Assembly (NCBI RefSeq): GCF_000150275.1
Contig: NW_002060945.1
Coordinates: 2,689,172 to 2,753,171 of the forward strand
Length of the DNA stretch: 64,000 nucleotides
Origin: Trichoplax adhaerens
Taxonomy: Eukaryota > Placozoa > Uniplacotomia > Trichoplacea > Trichoplacidae
Direction of reading: 5' to 3'
Made by a program: the position numbers and the translations under genes. Under the pieces are notes generated by a model, which did not search any database, was not told the DNA's origin, and saw nothing but the letters and a program-made list of their open reading frames with translations. Positions within the stretch are counted from its first letter, which is position 1. Every line of letters begins with the position of its first letter. Positions 25,659 through 37,620 of the stretch are shown piece by piece.

Positions 25659-25897
25659 ATCCTACTTCTGAATCGTAATTACTTTCAGTAATAACTTGAA
25701 TCTAAAGTGTAAACAGAGCTTGCAAAGGTCTAATAGTTGTACACGTGAAATGAACGGATAACACAGTGTTGGTTTTATTTCGGTCAATGAAATCTAGACT
25801 TCCGAGCAAGAAAGTTCAACTGGCACAACTGGCAAAAACTAAACGGGCTTCCAAATTTTGTAGGATAAATCCCTCACGCAACTGTGTTAAATTGCGA

Positions 25898-26078
25898 TAC
25901 AGTACAGTAATACTTATTCTCTAGCGCGGTACAGTTAGCATACATTATTACAGTACAGTACGTACAGTGAAAAGTACTTTCCATCAAGTACTGTAAACAC
26001 ATACAGTACAGTACAGTACAGAGTACAATCGTCGTCGTTTTCAAATTGTAACAGCTGCACAGGGTACAGTACAGTACA
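25898..26078. repeat. (ACAGT)n palindromic cluster upstream of SCAMP
   Basis: Several ACAGT/ACTGT runs, the longest near 25940-25970 and 26002-26022, lie 240-420 bp upstream of the SCAMP start codon at 25658 (minus strand). The composition and GTAC-centred inversions match the clusters at 1651 and 17059. Confidence 0.88.
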
Positions 26079-28851
26079 AGATGGCAATGTATTCGGTGTT
26101 TAGTAATGTTTGAGCTACCCTACTACTGCAGCGGCCCAACTGGAAAATAATTACGTCATTATTTCAATTCTCGAAGGACTCGGGAAGCAAATATTGTAAT
26201 GTTCTAAAAATATGAACGCCACCTTCGACGCGCTATAAACACAACGTTATTCAAAGTATATGTATTAATATAATAACGTAGTAAATAAAATGTCATTTTA
26301 ATAACAATTAACCAGTGAAAAACATTAGTAGCTCTCGACTATAACTACATTGTATACTGTAAATGATAGCGATATCAATCGTACGAGGATTAATGTGGTA
26401 CGAATTAGAATAAGGATTAGCTGCAATTGAACCTTATAAGCTATGCAAGCTATCATCTTAACAAATACGTACATATTTATAAGCCGTCATTATACAATAT
26501 AATTTGAAATACTGTATTATAAGTTAACTAATACTGGATAGAGGTAGTTCACGAATTACTATAATTATTCATTCGAAAAGATAGTAGCTTCAATACATTG
26601 AATGTCGAATGCGTAGCCCCTCTCGTATGCTACATCGAAATACAGTAAACTAACTCGGTTAATAGGGCAAATATTATGCAAAGAATAGCTAATATCGTTA
26701 TATTTTCTCTTGTGACACTACATCAATCACACTAGACAAGGTTAGACACTACAAAGTAGCATAAAGCGTAAAGTCCACTTTTTATAGTGAACGAGTCAAT
26801 ACGTATAATTACGATATTGATATTACTGTATACGTTTATCTTATCGGTTAAGTAGTTATGCAGTTTACCTGCCCTAATTTCTAGACGTTACAAGTCTGTC
26901 ACACATAACAAATGTTGCTTTAATTTATACCGTAAGAGTGATAATATAAATTTATTTATAACTTGATAAAATGGACTAAAATGAAATAATCGTTATAAAT
27001 AAATTGTAATTGCTTATAATAAACTATAATTATCACGTAATAATTTAGTCCAACAACTTTATTTGAACTATTAATATTAGAGTTGCCTATCCATCTTGAT
27101 CAATCAATTTATTTCGTTAATTTGTTTAAATTGCTGTGCTCTGTAATAGCAAAACTAGTAAAGAGTGAAGAAAAGCAAATTTTGAAAAATAGGTTACGTG
27201 CTTCATTAATATTCTCCAATAGGAAACTCTAAATCTCGGGTATACAACAGTACACTGTACATATGTAGCTTATTTTTACACACTTTATAAGTTCACTGAG
27301 TTCATATTTTAGTTACTATATAGGAACTTGTAAATGCTCACCGACAAGTAAATGTTTGGCATTTTAATGACCAACCTATAATATTTACTATACTGTATAC
27401 CGTAACTTGATCAACTGGCGATTCTGTCATGATTCTGCATGTATTACCATTACGTAATCTTAACTTGAAAGCATGAGTAGTCTACAAATAAAAGTATACA
27501 CATGTAATCCCTGTATGCTGTACGTACTAGTACAGTAGTGTATAGTTTTGAACTATACCATTTTTTCCCGTTATTATTACTGTGCTATTATATCAAAATC
27601 ACAAATTTATGCGCAAGTTAGTTCTGTAAAACACAGTACCGCTCATTAACGACTTATCATTACAGGAAGTCTGTGCAGTGTGCACTGTGCAGTAGACCTC
27701 TAGTGTGCATTGCTATGCACAATTACATATACAAACTAACGTGTTGTGATTGGATAATAGCAACTAGGTCTTTCAACTTCAGTCATAAGGAGAAGTATTT
27801 ATCGACGAGCTAAAAATAGAGTTCGTGTATATCCAGTTTCTCCTGTCTGGATCTAAATATTATAAGGTACCAAGAAATAGTAAGTCTTTTGTACTACATC
27901 GTAGTAATTCCTATCAACATAACTGTACTGTACGATTGCAGACTACGATTGACGCTCAATCATTCATTCTTATAAACTTTTACAAACTGATTATGAATTT
28001 TGCTTACTGACGTGAAACACAAGTTCAACAGATCTTTCCAAAGCTATGTCTTGCCGTTACCATCCGAATGTATGCCTGTATACACGCACCATTTTTCGGA
28101 TCTTAGGACATTTTCTTCTAACCAAATTCGGAGTAAAAGATTGAAGTTTTACAAAATTCTACCATCACAGTTATTTAGTCGCACACCGATGATGTCATTA
28201 ATTTTATCTAAAAATTACGGGGTATTACCGCATAAATAATTAATTAGCTTATTCATTAACCTAGAATCCCGAATCTAAAATAATACCGTATTACGACTGA
28301 CTGTCAGGGCCGCAACGCTACATTGACCACCGTACCTTACGTACGTTGTTTTCCTCTCGGAGAACATGAAATTGTATAGTTTTATATTTAGAGAGAACAA
28401 TGGTTGATCAATGTCTATATATGGTCATTGTAATGTTAAATGAGCACTTCGATCCTTATTTGGACGTTTTTCAAGTTATATTTGCATACTGTACTGTACT
28501 GTACTGTAAGTTCAAATCTACGATAATTTCGTAGTCGATTGATGATTTAATTTTATTTGAAACAGTTTAAATGTTTTTATTACCTCGATCATAGAGGCTA
28601 GATGGCACTTGGTGAATGCGGTATACTGCGCACTCAGGGACTTGTAAGAAAAGAAGTCTCTAGTACAGTACTGTACTATTGTACTTACATAGAACTGTAC
28701 AGTACAATGCTTTAGACTTTATTCGAAATCCACCCTGTCTTCAGAGGCTGAACACCACTACTTTAAAAATAGACTTGACTCCTGGTCCTCAGAACATCGT
28801 AAAAATGAAAAATACTAGTAGGCCCATGCTCTTTTATACTTCGCGTACTGT

Positions 28852-28883
<32 letters not shown>

Positions 28884-29690
28884 GTATGTACTTACTTGTA
28901 CTTTTTACTTTAAATTATAATTATATAATTAATATATTAATATTAATTCATTTGCAACCAAAAATCTTCAATTGGAAATCGCACGACGATCAATAAAGAA
29001 ATAAAGGTTACAGTTTACAGAACGTTTTAATCCTTAGTAAAAGATATCAAGTACATTAAACTGATGAAATCCAAATAGTTTAACAATTTAGAATTCGTAA
29101 ATTTGACGTAGCATTGACAAAATGCAAATACATTTTTAATTATTAATGTACAGTATAATACTGTATTGAGCGGATAACGATTCTAATCATTATATGTATA
29201 ATTTTTGACTGCATACTATTGTACTGTACAACAGATCGCAACGCTGTAATTAGTAGTAGATCAAGTTATGCTTGCCTATATGCGTTAGTTGATAGTAATG
29301 CAGCTATGCTATTCAAGCAGTCATAGTCTAGACTGCTATAGCTGTTAGTAAATATCAGATCTCACAGCGATACGAAACAACATTTACTATCAATTTCTTA
29401 CAGCAATAGCAACAGTAATGTAGTGGTTATTGATAAATGACGTAATGGATTGACTCATTGTAACTGCAATAGATAGATAGGCATATGATGTAGTACCATA
29501 TTTTCTAACAACCAGAGGTGAACGCAACATATAAAAGTCCTAGGTGAACATTTCCTGTGGACAAGTGCAACGAACAGAACTAGTCTAGTTCGAACATTCA
29601 ATCTGAATTTGGCAAGCATAACAACATCAACTATGAAATTCTTTCCTTTATGAACAAGAAATGGGTAAACGCTAACAGATTGTATAACAT
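26079..29690. other. Intergenic region between SCAMP and the F-box gene
   Basis: About 3.6 kb without a supportable gene. Open frames at 27825-28010, 28000-28239 and 28679-28996 show no family resemblance and lack exon context. It contains short (ACAGT)n runs at 28487-28509 and 28662-28706 and a pure (TA)n microsatellite at about 28853-28878. Confidence 0.55.
28853..28878. repeat. (TA)n microsatellite
   Basis: An uninterrupted run of roughly 13 TA dinucleotides, likely length-variable between individuals. Confidence 0.9.
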
Positions 29691-31361
29691 TTAAGCTGCA
29701 AGCAACTCTTTACATCGATAATCAGTTGTCAATTCAGCTGCGGTTTTTTCTGAACCATCCGCAAGGTCACGTTCAGCACCATTATCTAATAAGAGCTTTA
29801 TTATATCTAGTTGGCCATTCTTTGCTGCGACATGTAGTGGTGTTTGGTTATTAGTCAACGAAGGCTCGTTTACATCAATTTCGTTATTGCAGGCTTTCAG
29901 CAGCGTTTGTAAATAGATTATAGTAATGCAATCATAGACAGCTTGTAAGTCAGGCTTGAAGAGTTTATAAGATCGATTATCAATCACAAAGTAGAATAAA
30001 ATTTTACAACATTCCTGAAGTTCTTTATCCTTTAGTAGCTCCAAAAAGAATGTAATAAACTGGTAGCATGGTAGTCGCTCTGCAATACTCATAGGAAAGG
30101 TCGGATTGTTACTCATATAGTTAACCAACACAATAAAACTGGAGTAATCATAATAGTCATACTTTATCGATTTAAAGTTAAACATGTGTGGTATTAAACG
30201 GACTATTGTAGTAAGCTGTTGTTTCGTAAACGACAACTTGGTTGCATACAAAGGCTTCAGCAAAGGCAATTCGGCATCTAATCGATACTTCATAATCGAT
30301 ACGATGTTCTTTCGAACGCACTCACCAATATTTTCCGGTCCATATTCATTGATAAGGTCTAAATGGGTTTGTTTGCCCTCATTGACAGCTCGACAAATGG
30401 CATAAAGAAGACTTCGCTCACTCGTATCTCTTCTAACTAAAGTTTGAAAAATTTCAAGATTTTCTTCTCTCATAGCGATCACAAATGAGTTGTTAATATC
30501 CTCGCGAATTTTGGCACCATAATTGATCAGCACTTCTATAATCTCCCTGTAACCAAGCATTGTCGCATATGACAATGGCGACATATCGTATTTATCACAT
30601 TCATTAATTTTCGCACCAGATTTGATAGCATTTTGTATTTTTTCCATATCTCTAGTAATAACAGCTCTGTGTAAAGTTGGCATCTTAAATTGCAGTAGAT
30701 ATTGTAACAAAAGCTGTCTACCATCTTCACCACTGGAAATCAGAACATTGACATGACTGCTAAAAGTACTAGTGGGTACAGATTCGACAGATTCAAGAAT
30801 CCATGGATTTTGTAGTGGTCCTGGATTATGAAGTAACATTTCAACAAAGTGGAAACGATTCGAATGCAGTGCAGTTTCGAAGGGACTCAACCAACATTTA
30901 TCGTACTCAAGCGAGTCATCCTTGTGGTTATTCAATATCTGGATTAATTTTCGACCAAGAACTTCATAGCCAAATTTAGCAGCAAAGTCTAGCATTCGTC
31001 TATGATCTGGTACATCTTGATGATCGGCCAATTGGAGGTTTATGGCGAAAAATTTATAGCCCAAGTCTGCTAGCCAACCAACCCTTTCTTCAAGGGTGCT
31101 TAAGGCGCTATGCGATTCAATGCAATATCGTTTTGCAGTGCGATTGGGTCCAAGGAATGCACGTTGGTAATATGTTTGATAAGAGTCTCCTTTTAGTAAC
31201 ATGGGATTTGCTGTCAATTCATGATTGATGACATAACTCCATACTTCATTATGATCGATGACATCACGAAAAGTTTTGCAAACCAATTTTAAAATAGGTA
31301 GCTTGTACCCAGGCAAAAAGCCAAATATTTGTGCTAAGATTTCTTCTGGTAGTAATTCCAT
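29691..31361 (-). CDS. F-box and ankyrin-repeat protein
   Basis: Single exon, 556 aa, starting at the ATG at 31359-31361. The open frame continues eight codons upstream without an ATG and then meets an in-frame stop. Residues 1-45 form an F-box (LLPEEILAQIFGFLP...LKLVCKTFRDVI), the module that binds SKP1 in SCF ubiquitin ligases. Ankyrin-like helices follow at about 228-288 (LHRAVITRDMEKIQ; MSPLSYATMLGYREII) and a textbook repeat at 505-538 (TPLHVAAKNGQLDIIKLLL). Residues 50-225 and 290-500 are alpha-helical and match nothing I can name. The likely role is a substrate receptor for ubiquitination; this is inferred and the target is unknown. No vertebrate orthologue was recognised. It is transcribed divergently from TMEM234. 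Confidence 0.87.
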   Translation of the reverse strand: MELLPEEILAQIFGFLPGYKLPILKLVCKTFRDVIDHNEVWSYVINHELTANPMLLKGDSYQTYYQRAFLGPNRTAKRYCIESHSALSTLEERVGWLADLGYKFFAINLQLADHQDVPDHRRMLDFAAKFGYEVLGRKLIQILNNHKDDSLEYDKCWLSPFETALHSNRFHFVEMLLHNPGPLQNPWILESVESVPTSTFSSHVNVLISSGEDGRQLLLQYLLQFKMPTLHRAVITRDMEKIQNAIKSGAKINECDKYDMSPLSYATMLGYREIIEVLINYGAKIREDINNSFVIAMREENLEIFQTLVRRDTSERSLLYAICRAVNEGKQTHLDLINEYGPENIGECVRKNIVSIMKYRLDAELPLLKPLYATKLSFTKQQLTTIVRLIPHMFNFKSIKYDYYDYSSFIVLVNYMSNNPTFPMSIAERLPCYQFITFFLELLKDKELQECCKILFYFVIDNRSYKLFKPDLQAVYDCITIIYLQTLLKACNNEIDVNEPSLTNNQTPLHVAAKNGQLDIIKLLLDNGAERDLADGSEKTAAELTTDYRCKELLAA

Positions 31362-31734
31362 GCTCCCCTTTTGTAACGCAGGCAAAAGTCAGTAATATCG
31401 GATTGGTTGTTAGTTTAGGTTTTCACTCGATCAGGCTATCTAAGAAAGCACGTGTATAGGCTTTGTACATTTATTTTGGCCCGGTCTGCGCAGATTAGCG
31501 TCTCATCGGAGAAATCTTGATAAGGTAATGCAAGGTGATGATACAAAACTTGCTCGAGCTATCTTGCTTCTTCTCGTACCTCCTTTACTGAATTCTTCTC
31601 AATAATAATATAATAATATTAACAATAATAATTTTAATATCAAAGTCTGAAAGAAGACGTACTGTACTGTACAGTAGACTCGTACAGTACTGTACTGTAC
31701 ACTGTACAGTGTACTGTAGACCTGTCACAGGTTC

Positions 31735-31755
31735 GGTTCGGTTCTGAACCGAACC
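31735..31755. repeat. GGTTC/GAACC palindrome
   Basis: The ten bases 31735-31744 (GGTTCGGTTC) are perfectly inverted at 31746-31755 around a single T. The left arm continues one unit further out (31730-31734), making a second pentamer, GGTTC, arranged like the neighbouring ACAGT arrays. Confidence 0.85.
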
Positions 31756-32344
31756 ACTTTTTAGTGCGAACCGGTTACTATAGTTTACACCTGCATTGGT
31801 AACGCACTCCGTTTGACGCAATTCACGCACGTACTGTACTGTACGTTGTGTTTTACTGAAAGTGATCGTGTAAAGACTTTTAATCTAGTCTATTCAGTGT
31901 ACAGTACAGTATGGTATGAGAGCATTTGAGTACCATTAATTAACCTTTAATACGGTAACATGCACTCCTAGATGCATCTAGATCTAGCACTCGAGTGTTT
32001 CTAGTCCATGGCCGTGAGAGGGTAATGGTTATCCTGCAGCTATTTACAGCAAGTTTTCCATTTAGTAAATAATTAATAAGTAACCACGTCAATGGCGTAA
32101 GGTAGAGACCCTTCTCTAAAAAGGGTTTCTACTGTACAGTATATGTGTATGGTATTCATTTTATTGATAATTTACTAATAGTAATACATCAATGGCTAGC
32201 AGTTAGCGTGTATATTTATTACCACTGTTGCGATCGTTTTACCGTAAAATGAGAGTACAGTTCAGTATGGAATGATATGAAGTCGTTTAGCTAAGATTTT
32301 GGACATTATCGTGGCTTTTATCTTTACAGAAACAAGTACAGTGG

Positions 32345-32399
32345 AGAGATCTTCATAGTCTGGCGCAGACTTTGACCAGACCAGACCATGAAGATCTCT
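32345..32399. repeat. Hairpin-forming inverted repeat
   Basis: Positions 32345-32363 and 32381-32399 are 19-base inverted arms (outer part AGAGATCTTCAT / ATGAAGATCTCT) with a single mismatch that would be a G-T/U wobble and a 17-base loop. It lies in the F-box/TMEM234 spacer. It could be an RNA hairpin, a protein-binding palindrome or a small mobile-element relic. Confidence 0.75.
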
Positions 32400-33623
32400 A
32401 GACACTAGCACTGAAGTACAGCTTACAGTACACAGTACGACGTGATCGGATATCCCATGCTGTGCTGTACAGTCTACAGTACTCTAGGCTGTATTGCTGA
32501 AAAAGGAAACCTTACGCCGAATGAATAATAATTTAGCTAAACTCTTCAAATTATCGACTATCCAATTTTTTTCAAAATTACTTCAGCTAAAATCGAGCGA
32601 AGACTGGTTTAGGAGGGGGAAAGTGGAGGAAATTTTCAGATGCCCCAATCTAATTCTTTCTTTATAGTACTGTAGATAGCAATAGTGTCGTACAGGATAC
32701 GATACAGTAAGTCCAGTTGCATTGTACGGTACAGCGCACCAAGGCCGTTTAGAGGTGCATGTACTGTACACAGTACAGTACGGTACAGAATATAGGCTAC
32801 AGTACAGTACTATAAACCATAGTTTTTTTTTATTAGATTCGCGGTAAGCCGAGTACGGTCGAGTGTACAAGTGTACCTAGACTTACTGTATCGTATACCG
32901 TATGATATCATTGCTATCAACTAATATGAAGACTGAGATGGAGGCATCCAAATTTCCTCCACCTCACCTTCTTAAAACAGTCTTCGCTCGATTTTAAACA
33001 AAGTAACATCCAAAAAACAATCATTGTCGGTAGTTTAAAGAGTTGAGCTAGATAATTAGTGGTTGGGGGTGAAGTTTGGTATTTCACCAACACAACCTAC
33101 CGTACAGTGTACTGTACTGTACAATGTACAGTACATTCGGTAGTACAATTTTCGCATCAATTCGTTCAAGCACGATCGCAAATGCATGGTTTTAATATGT
33201 ACTGTACAGTATTGAGTCAAGGTTCATAACGATTGATCTTTTGGAGGCTTACTGTAGCGTAAAATCTGCAACGGAAATGCAATGAATGACGTATGGGATG
33301 AATAAGTACAGTACTGTATAATGTTCCCCAAAAGATTTTTTAAAATTACACTCTGTTATACTGTACTGTAGAATGAAAGATGTACAGTACTTTAGCACGT
33401 TCCCGTCTACGAGTAACTGCGCACTCTCTTTCCGTTCCCTTCAATGATATTGTACAATGTACAGTACGTACTGGCATGCACTGTAGTGTATGTACTGTAC
33501 ACTGTACTGTACTATACACTACAGTACTGTACTGTAGCAACATTAAGGTTAAGAAGATTAAAAAGAGTTCAATTAGGCGTAAAAACATCCTTGATCAACA
33601 CAATTTGGCATTGCAACGTTCAA

Positions 33624-34037
33624 ATGATGCCTCTTAATGATATCATTGAATGTACAATATCGTTTATAGTGGTATCTCTCTTTTGGGGTTGCACTAATCC
33701 TCTTATTAAAAAGGCTAATGATAATCCTCACCAAGCCAAGTTGGATAAAGGATCCAATCGACTGTTCAATTTCTATCTCGATTTCAAGAACCTAGTGACA
33801 AACTGGAAAAGATTTTACCCTATTCTCATCAATCAGATCGGATCCTTAATATATTATGTTACCCTGTCAAAAGCTGATTTATCTCTTGCAATTCCTGTCG
33901 CTAACTCCTTAACGTTTGTATTTACTGCCTTAACCGGGTACTATTTAGGAGAGAAATTAAATGGTGGCATTAGATTATGGTTAGGTACATCGCTGATATT
34001 GTGTGGGGTTACTTTGTGTGTCATAAGTAAGACATAA
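33624..34037 (+). CDS. TMEM234: TMEM234-like four-helix membrane protein
   Basis: A 137-aa protein with about four hydrophobic spans, resembling the small TMEM234 family of the drug/metabolite transporter superfamily. Family-typical segments are LFWGCTNPLIKKA near the N-terminus, LINQIGSLIYYVTLSKADLS, the PVANSLTFVFTALTGYYLGE helix, and a C-terminal span ending SLILCGVTLCVIS. I start at the tandem ATG pair 33624/33627. The frame is open 60 codons further upstream, but that part translates the (ACAGT)n repeat and is not conserved-looking. Vertebrate TMEM234 has been linked to kidney filtration; the role here is unknown. No intron was seen. Confidence 0.85.
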   Translation: MMPLNDIIECTISFIVVSLFWGCTNPLIKKANDNPHQAKLDKGSNRLFNFYLDFKNLVTNWKRFYPILINQIGSLIYYVTLSKADLSLAIPVANSLTFVFTALTGYYLGEKLNGGIRLWLGTSLILCGVTLCVISKT

Positions 34038-35938
34038 TCCAACGGAAAAAGTCACAAATATCGCATCATTTCCAGTCAAACCTACTACATAGCACGGAGC
34101 TTGAAGCTCGAAATGGACGTGCATATAAAGTATAGTATGCATGCACTCATATAGCTGCGACGCCTTTGGGTATAAGTTTATGGTAGCAAAGCTTTAACAA
34201 GTTGGCATGAATAAAACATCCGCATTACAATTTATCAATCGAGAATGCTTTTGCTATGCTTGATCATTACCTTCCTGTTACTTGAGCATAGGATATGCAA
34301 TTCGTTCTTTCGCTAATGTTATTCAGCTCCTACTAACACTCACACGTCTTGAAAAGTATTTATACGAGTACTCTACCATGTACTTAGTCCTGCTAATTTA
34401 CCTTTCTGCAACTGTGCTTAAAGTATCAAAGCAGCTAAGGAAGCATAAGCAAACTCAAACATTCCGTTCAACTGAACGAGTTGTTATCTAGTGCAGATAA
34501 ATAATGTAATACCAATACCTTAACTTCTATATGTCAAAATGTAAAACTTTAATGTTAGATAACGTGTAATATTTTGCCATTCTACTCCATGGATTTTACG
34601 CCTGTTATACTTTTACTGTTTTCGAAATATAGCTTAAAGCTATTTATTAACTGTCATATACTGAATCATCTACAATACCCAGTGTTGTGTTTTACAGCAT
34701 TGAACAGTCATAGTTGAAGAGTATTATTTCCAAATTTTTGTACTTACATTTGCAAAGTAGCAATTAACTAGAAAATAGATTACGGAATGCTTGTAGAATT
34801 AAAGGCACAACACGAAATGATTGGCTACCATGGAAATTTAAATTAAAATAAATGAGCTAAATTTAAAAGGATAACGTTTGTACGACTATACACGTAATTA
34901 GAATGATTCATATTTGTTGCTCCACGTAGCGATATCCCCTACATTAAATTACTCGAAACCGATAGGCTATCTGATGTTCAGGTTCAAATAATGAAGATTG
35001 CTCGAATAATTTTGGTGTAAGATATTTGTTATCCATTTTCTTAGGATAATTTAATTGTGACTGATTATGTGAAAACTATGCGCTATTATTTTATGACATT
35101 GTTTATTGCATACCAAACACGTTCGGCCAAAGACCGTGTTTATTACACAAAATACGAACTTTAAACGTAGCATTCAGACTATTACGATACCAGAACGTTC
35201 TAAAAGGAATATCGCAGAATCATACTGCACCTTGAACTGACATTAGACTAGATGATGATGCGCTAATTTGTACATAATCCCATCTTGTAACTACTAGGTA
35301 ATTGCACTTTAGCTCTTGCTAGTAAATGTCCTAGATATATTGAGTATCGTTTATAAATCCAGTACATAATTTTCTTGGCAATTGCTACTTTATTACTTTT
35401 AAAATACTAAAATAAATTTTATAAATTTTGCTTACCGATTCATCTTAACTAATTTTTTGATATCTTATTCACTTGCCCTACAGTAGTCTAATTTTTAATG
35501 CACGCATTCATCCTGAACTAATATAGTACGTTACTCATTTGGTTCTATTTCCATATTTTTAGACGGTCTCAATTTCCAAAACTGATTGTTTACCGAAATA
35601 TGTAAAATTTTTACATCAATTGAAAAGTTTCAAAAGTCAAACTGTTATTATTTATTCATTGGTTAGATGATTTCGATGCAACAGTATGCATTTATCAGAT
35701 TGTACTCAGGGTTTGTCATCTAGTACGGTACTATGGCTATCAGTCATTACCTTTCTATGCAATCTAACCAATCTTCCATCCTTTCACTAATATCTTTCTA
35801 TTAATAAGTATTGTAACTATTATTATTATTATCTATGTATGTAATAACTTATCATATAATAAGGCCACTAGCTATAATTGAATCAGCGATCCATTATTAA
35901 TGCATACGCTCTACTCATCAACTAGTACAGTGCTGATC
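34038..35938. other. Intergenic region between TMEM234 and the JmjC cluster
   Basis: AT-rich, with no gene or RNA recognised. The frame at 34282-34491 starts with TTG and has no family match. A short ATT trinucleotide run lies at about 35819-35832. Confidence 0.55.
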
Positions 35939-35951
35939 GTTACCAAGCAAC
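35939..35951 (+). promoter_or_regulatory. X-box-like inverted motif upstream of JmjC gene 1
   Basis: GTTACC-A-AGCAAC, an inverted pair of half-sites like the RFX X-box, lies 282 bp before the ATG. Equivalent sites are GTTACT-A-AGCAAC at 41016 and GTTTCC-A-GGCAAC at 45204. The copy 3 promoter is otherwise diverged, which supports selection on this motif. RFX binding is inference. Confidence 0.45.
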
Positions 35952-37620
35952 AGGTGTTAGATGGGTGTGTTCCTCTAGAGTAGTAGTATGGTCTATTGTC
36001 TGATCAATATGTAACCTATATTATGAACGGATCTGCCAAAGGAACTATTCGGTTGCATAATTAATTGATCCATTGTCAACAGGCGACGACAAAGTAAGTT
36101 CTTAAGAAAGCTATATTTAATCTAAGTGAAAGACTCACGTCCGCATTTATGCAACAACTCCCTAGTCTTTCTTCGTAAAAAGCTTTAAATATTTATTTTT
36201 ATTTCGTCCAGCAAAGTATCATGGCATACTCTACCTTTAGAAATAGTCGTATCCAGATAATACTTTTAATATTATCTTTATATTATTGTCGAGCCACGGT
36301 TGATGTATCATCAGACGCTTTCATTAAAGGTCATATGAAACCATTAGGATCTCATCGAGAACCTTTGGCCGTAGAGGAGTTAACTTCTATTCCTAATCCA
36401 AAAACATTTTATGATCTTTATACTAAGCCTGGTAAACCTGTAATTCTTCGTAATGCAGCCAAAGCGATTCCAGCTTTCAGTTTATGGACTGATGAATATC
36501 TAAGGTAGTTTGATAATCGATAGTCTGATAGATCGTAAAAGTCGTAAAAGGAATTATTATCGCCGTAGATGTTAAATCATGTTATTAATCATACTATTAA
36601 TAATCAATTTGTACCGATAGTTTCTATCTATCAATTAGTAATTCGTTTATAGAGATAGACCTGTATCATCAGTGTAGCCTAAAACGATGTCGAAGTAATC
36701 ATTGATCTAGCGTTTTATACAATGAAAGCTTTTCATATACGTAATAAATATATTAGAAATTAACAAGATTGGAGTAAGTTCTATACATGATATAACGATA
36801 TACGATTCTACTTTAATATAAACTATGCATACAGAATATAGCATTAACTAGTTAAAGACCGGCTACGAAGTAATAAAGTATTAGTTATAAATACTGTATT
36901 TGGATGTAGTATAACTCCCGGGATTTAGATATAACTACATCGATTTACTTTATAAAGAAGTTAACAAATCGAGATCTTAGATTGATAGTATCGAATTATA
37001 CGATTAATGACTTTTCATCGTTAGCTGATAGTTTATATCGTATTTGTATGTACACACTATAATACTTTAAAATTATTTAGTTTGTCATCAATTTTTATAA
37101 TTTCATTTGGAGCAAGTCTGTAGCACAATAAAATATATAACGAATATATGTAAACTAGTTTGACATTACCGTAAATAATGTACTGTGTCGGTACATGGTG
37201 TAAATTAATATTTACTTACGATGTCTTAAGAATATTTATAAATAGTTAATGAAATATGTTACGCTAAGATTATTTTCTTCTTATTAATTCGATTACTATC
37301 GAAATTGTTGATATTTAATAGATCTAGTAGTTATATGTATAAAATTGTTTGCAATTTAATGTAATATTTTAAAAAGTTCTAATACATTCACGAATCGTGT
37401 CACAATATTTATTAATATACAGCGAGAAATTCGGTAATGTTCAAGTTCTAGTCGAAGAAGGTAAAAAAGAGAATAGGTCGAAAGGGAATTTTATGACTTC
37501 TCTAAAAGAGTTTGTTAACTCATATAAAACTGAAGATTTATATGTTGTTCATACGGTCCCGAAAGAAATGCGAGGTTAGTTATATTTCTAATATATTACT
37601 TTTATCGGTCAAATATCGTT
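35939..37620. repeat. Near-identical 1.68-kb segment, copy A
   Basis: This covers the promoter, exon 1, intron 1 and exon 2 of JmjC gene 1. It matches 41016-42698 with roughly a dozen substitutions and single-base indels by eye, while sequence on either side, including exons 3-6, is clearly diverged. Confidence 0.92.

Larger units (their letters stand above)
31658..33536. repeat. Dense (ACAGT)n palindromic repeats in the F-box/TMEM234 divergent spacer
   Basis: Blocks occur at 31658-31719, 31831-31845, 31896-31912, 32757-32816, 33101-33135 and 33459-33536, with smaller runs near 32130, 32425-32480, 33200, 33305 and 33365. They occupy the spacer between the divergent starts at 31361 (-) and 33624 (+). 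The antisense or sense translation of these blocks gives artificial CTVQY repeats, so frames such as 32583-32870 and 33346-33588 are not genes. Otherwise I see no gene in 31362-33623. Confidence 0.88.

Noticed and set aside
29691-31385. Longer F-box protein beginning at 31385
   Set aside because: That position is a TTG codon; the first ATG in the frame is at 31361 and an in-frame stop lies just upstream.
33346-33637. Open frames on both strands reading CTVQY-type repeats (also 1550-1944, 17529-17795, 32583-32870, 58353-58789)
   Set aside because: They are translations of the (ACAGT)n arrays, which lack stops in several frames. No conserved residues and no exon context.
34282-34491. 69-codon frame after TMEM234
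   Set aside because: Starts at TTG, no family resemblance, no splice partner.
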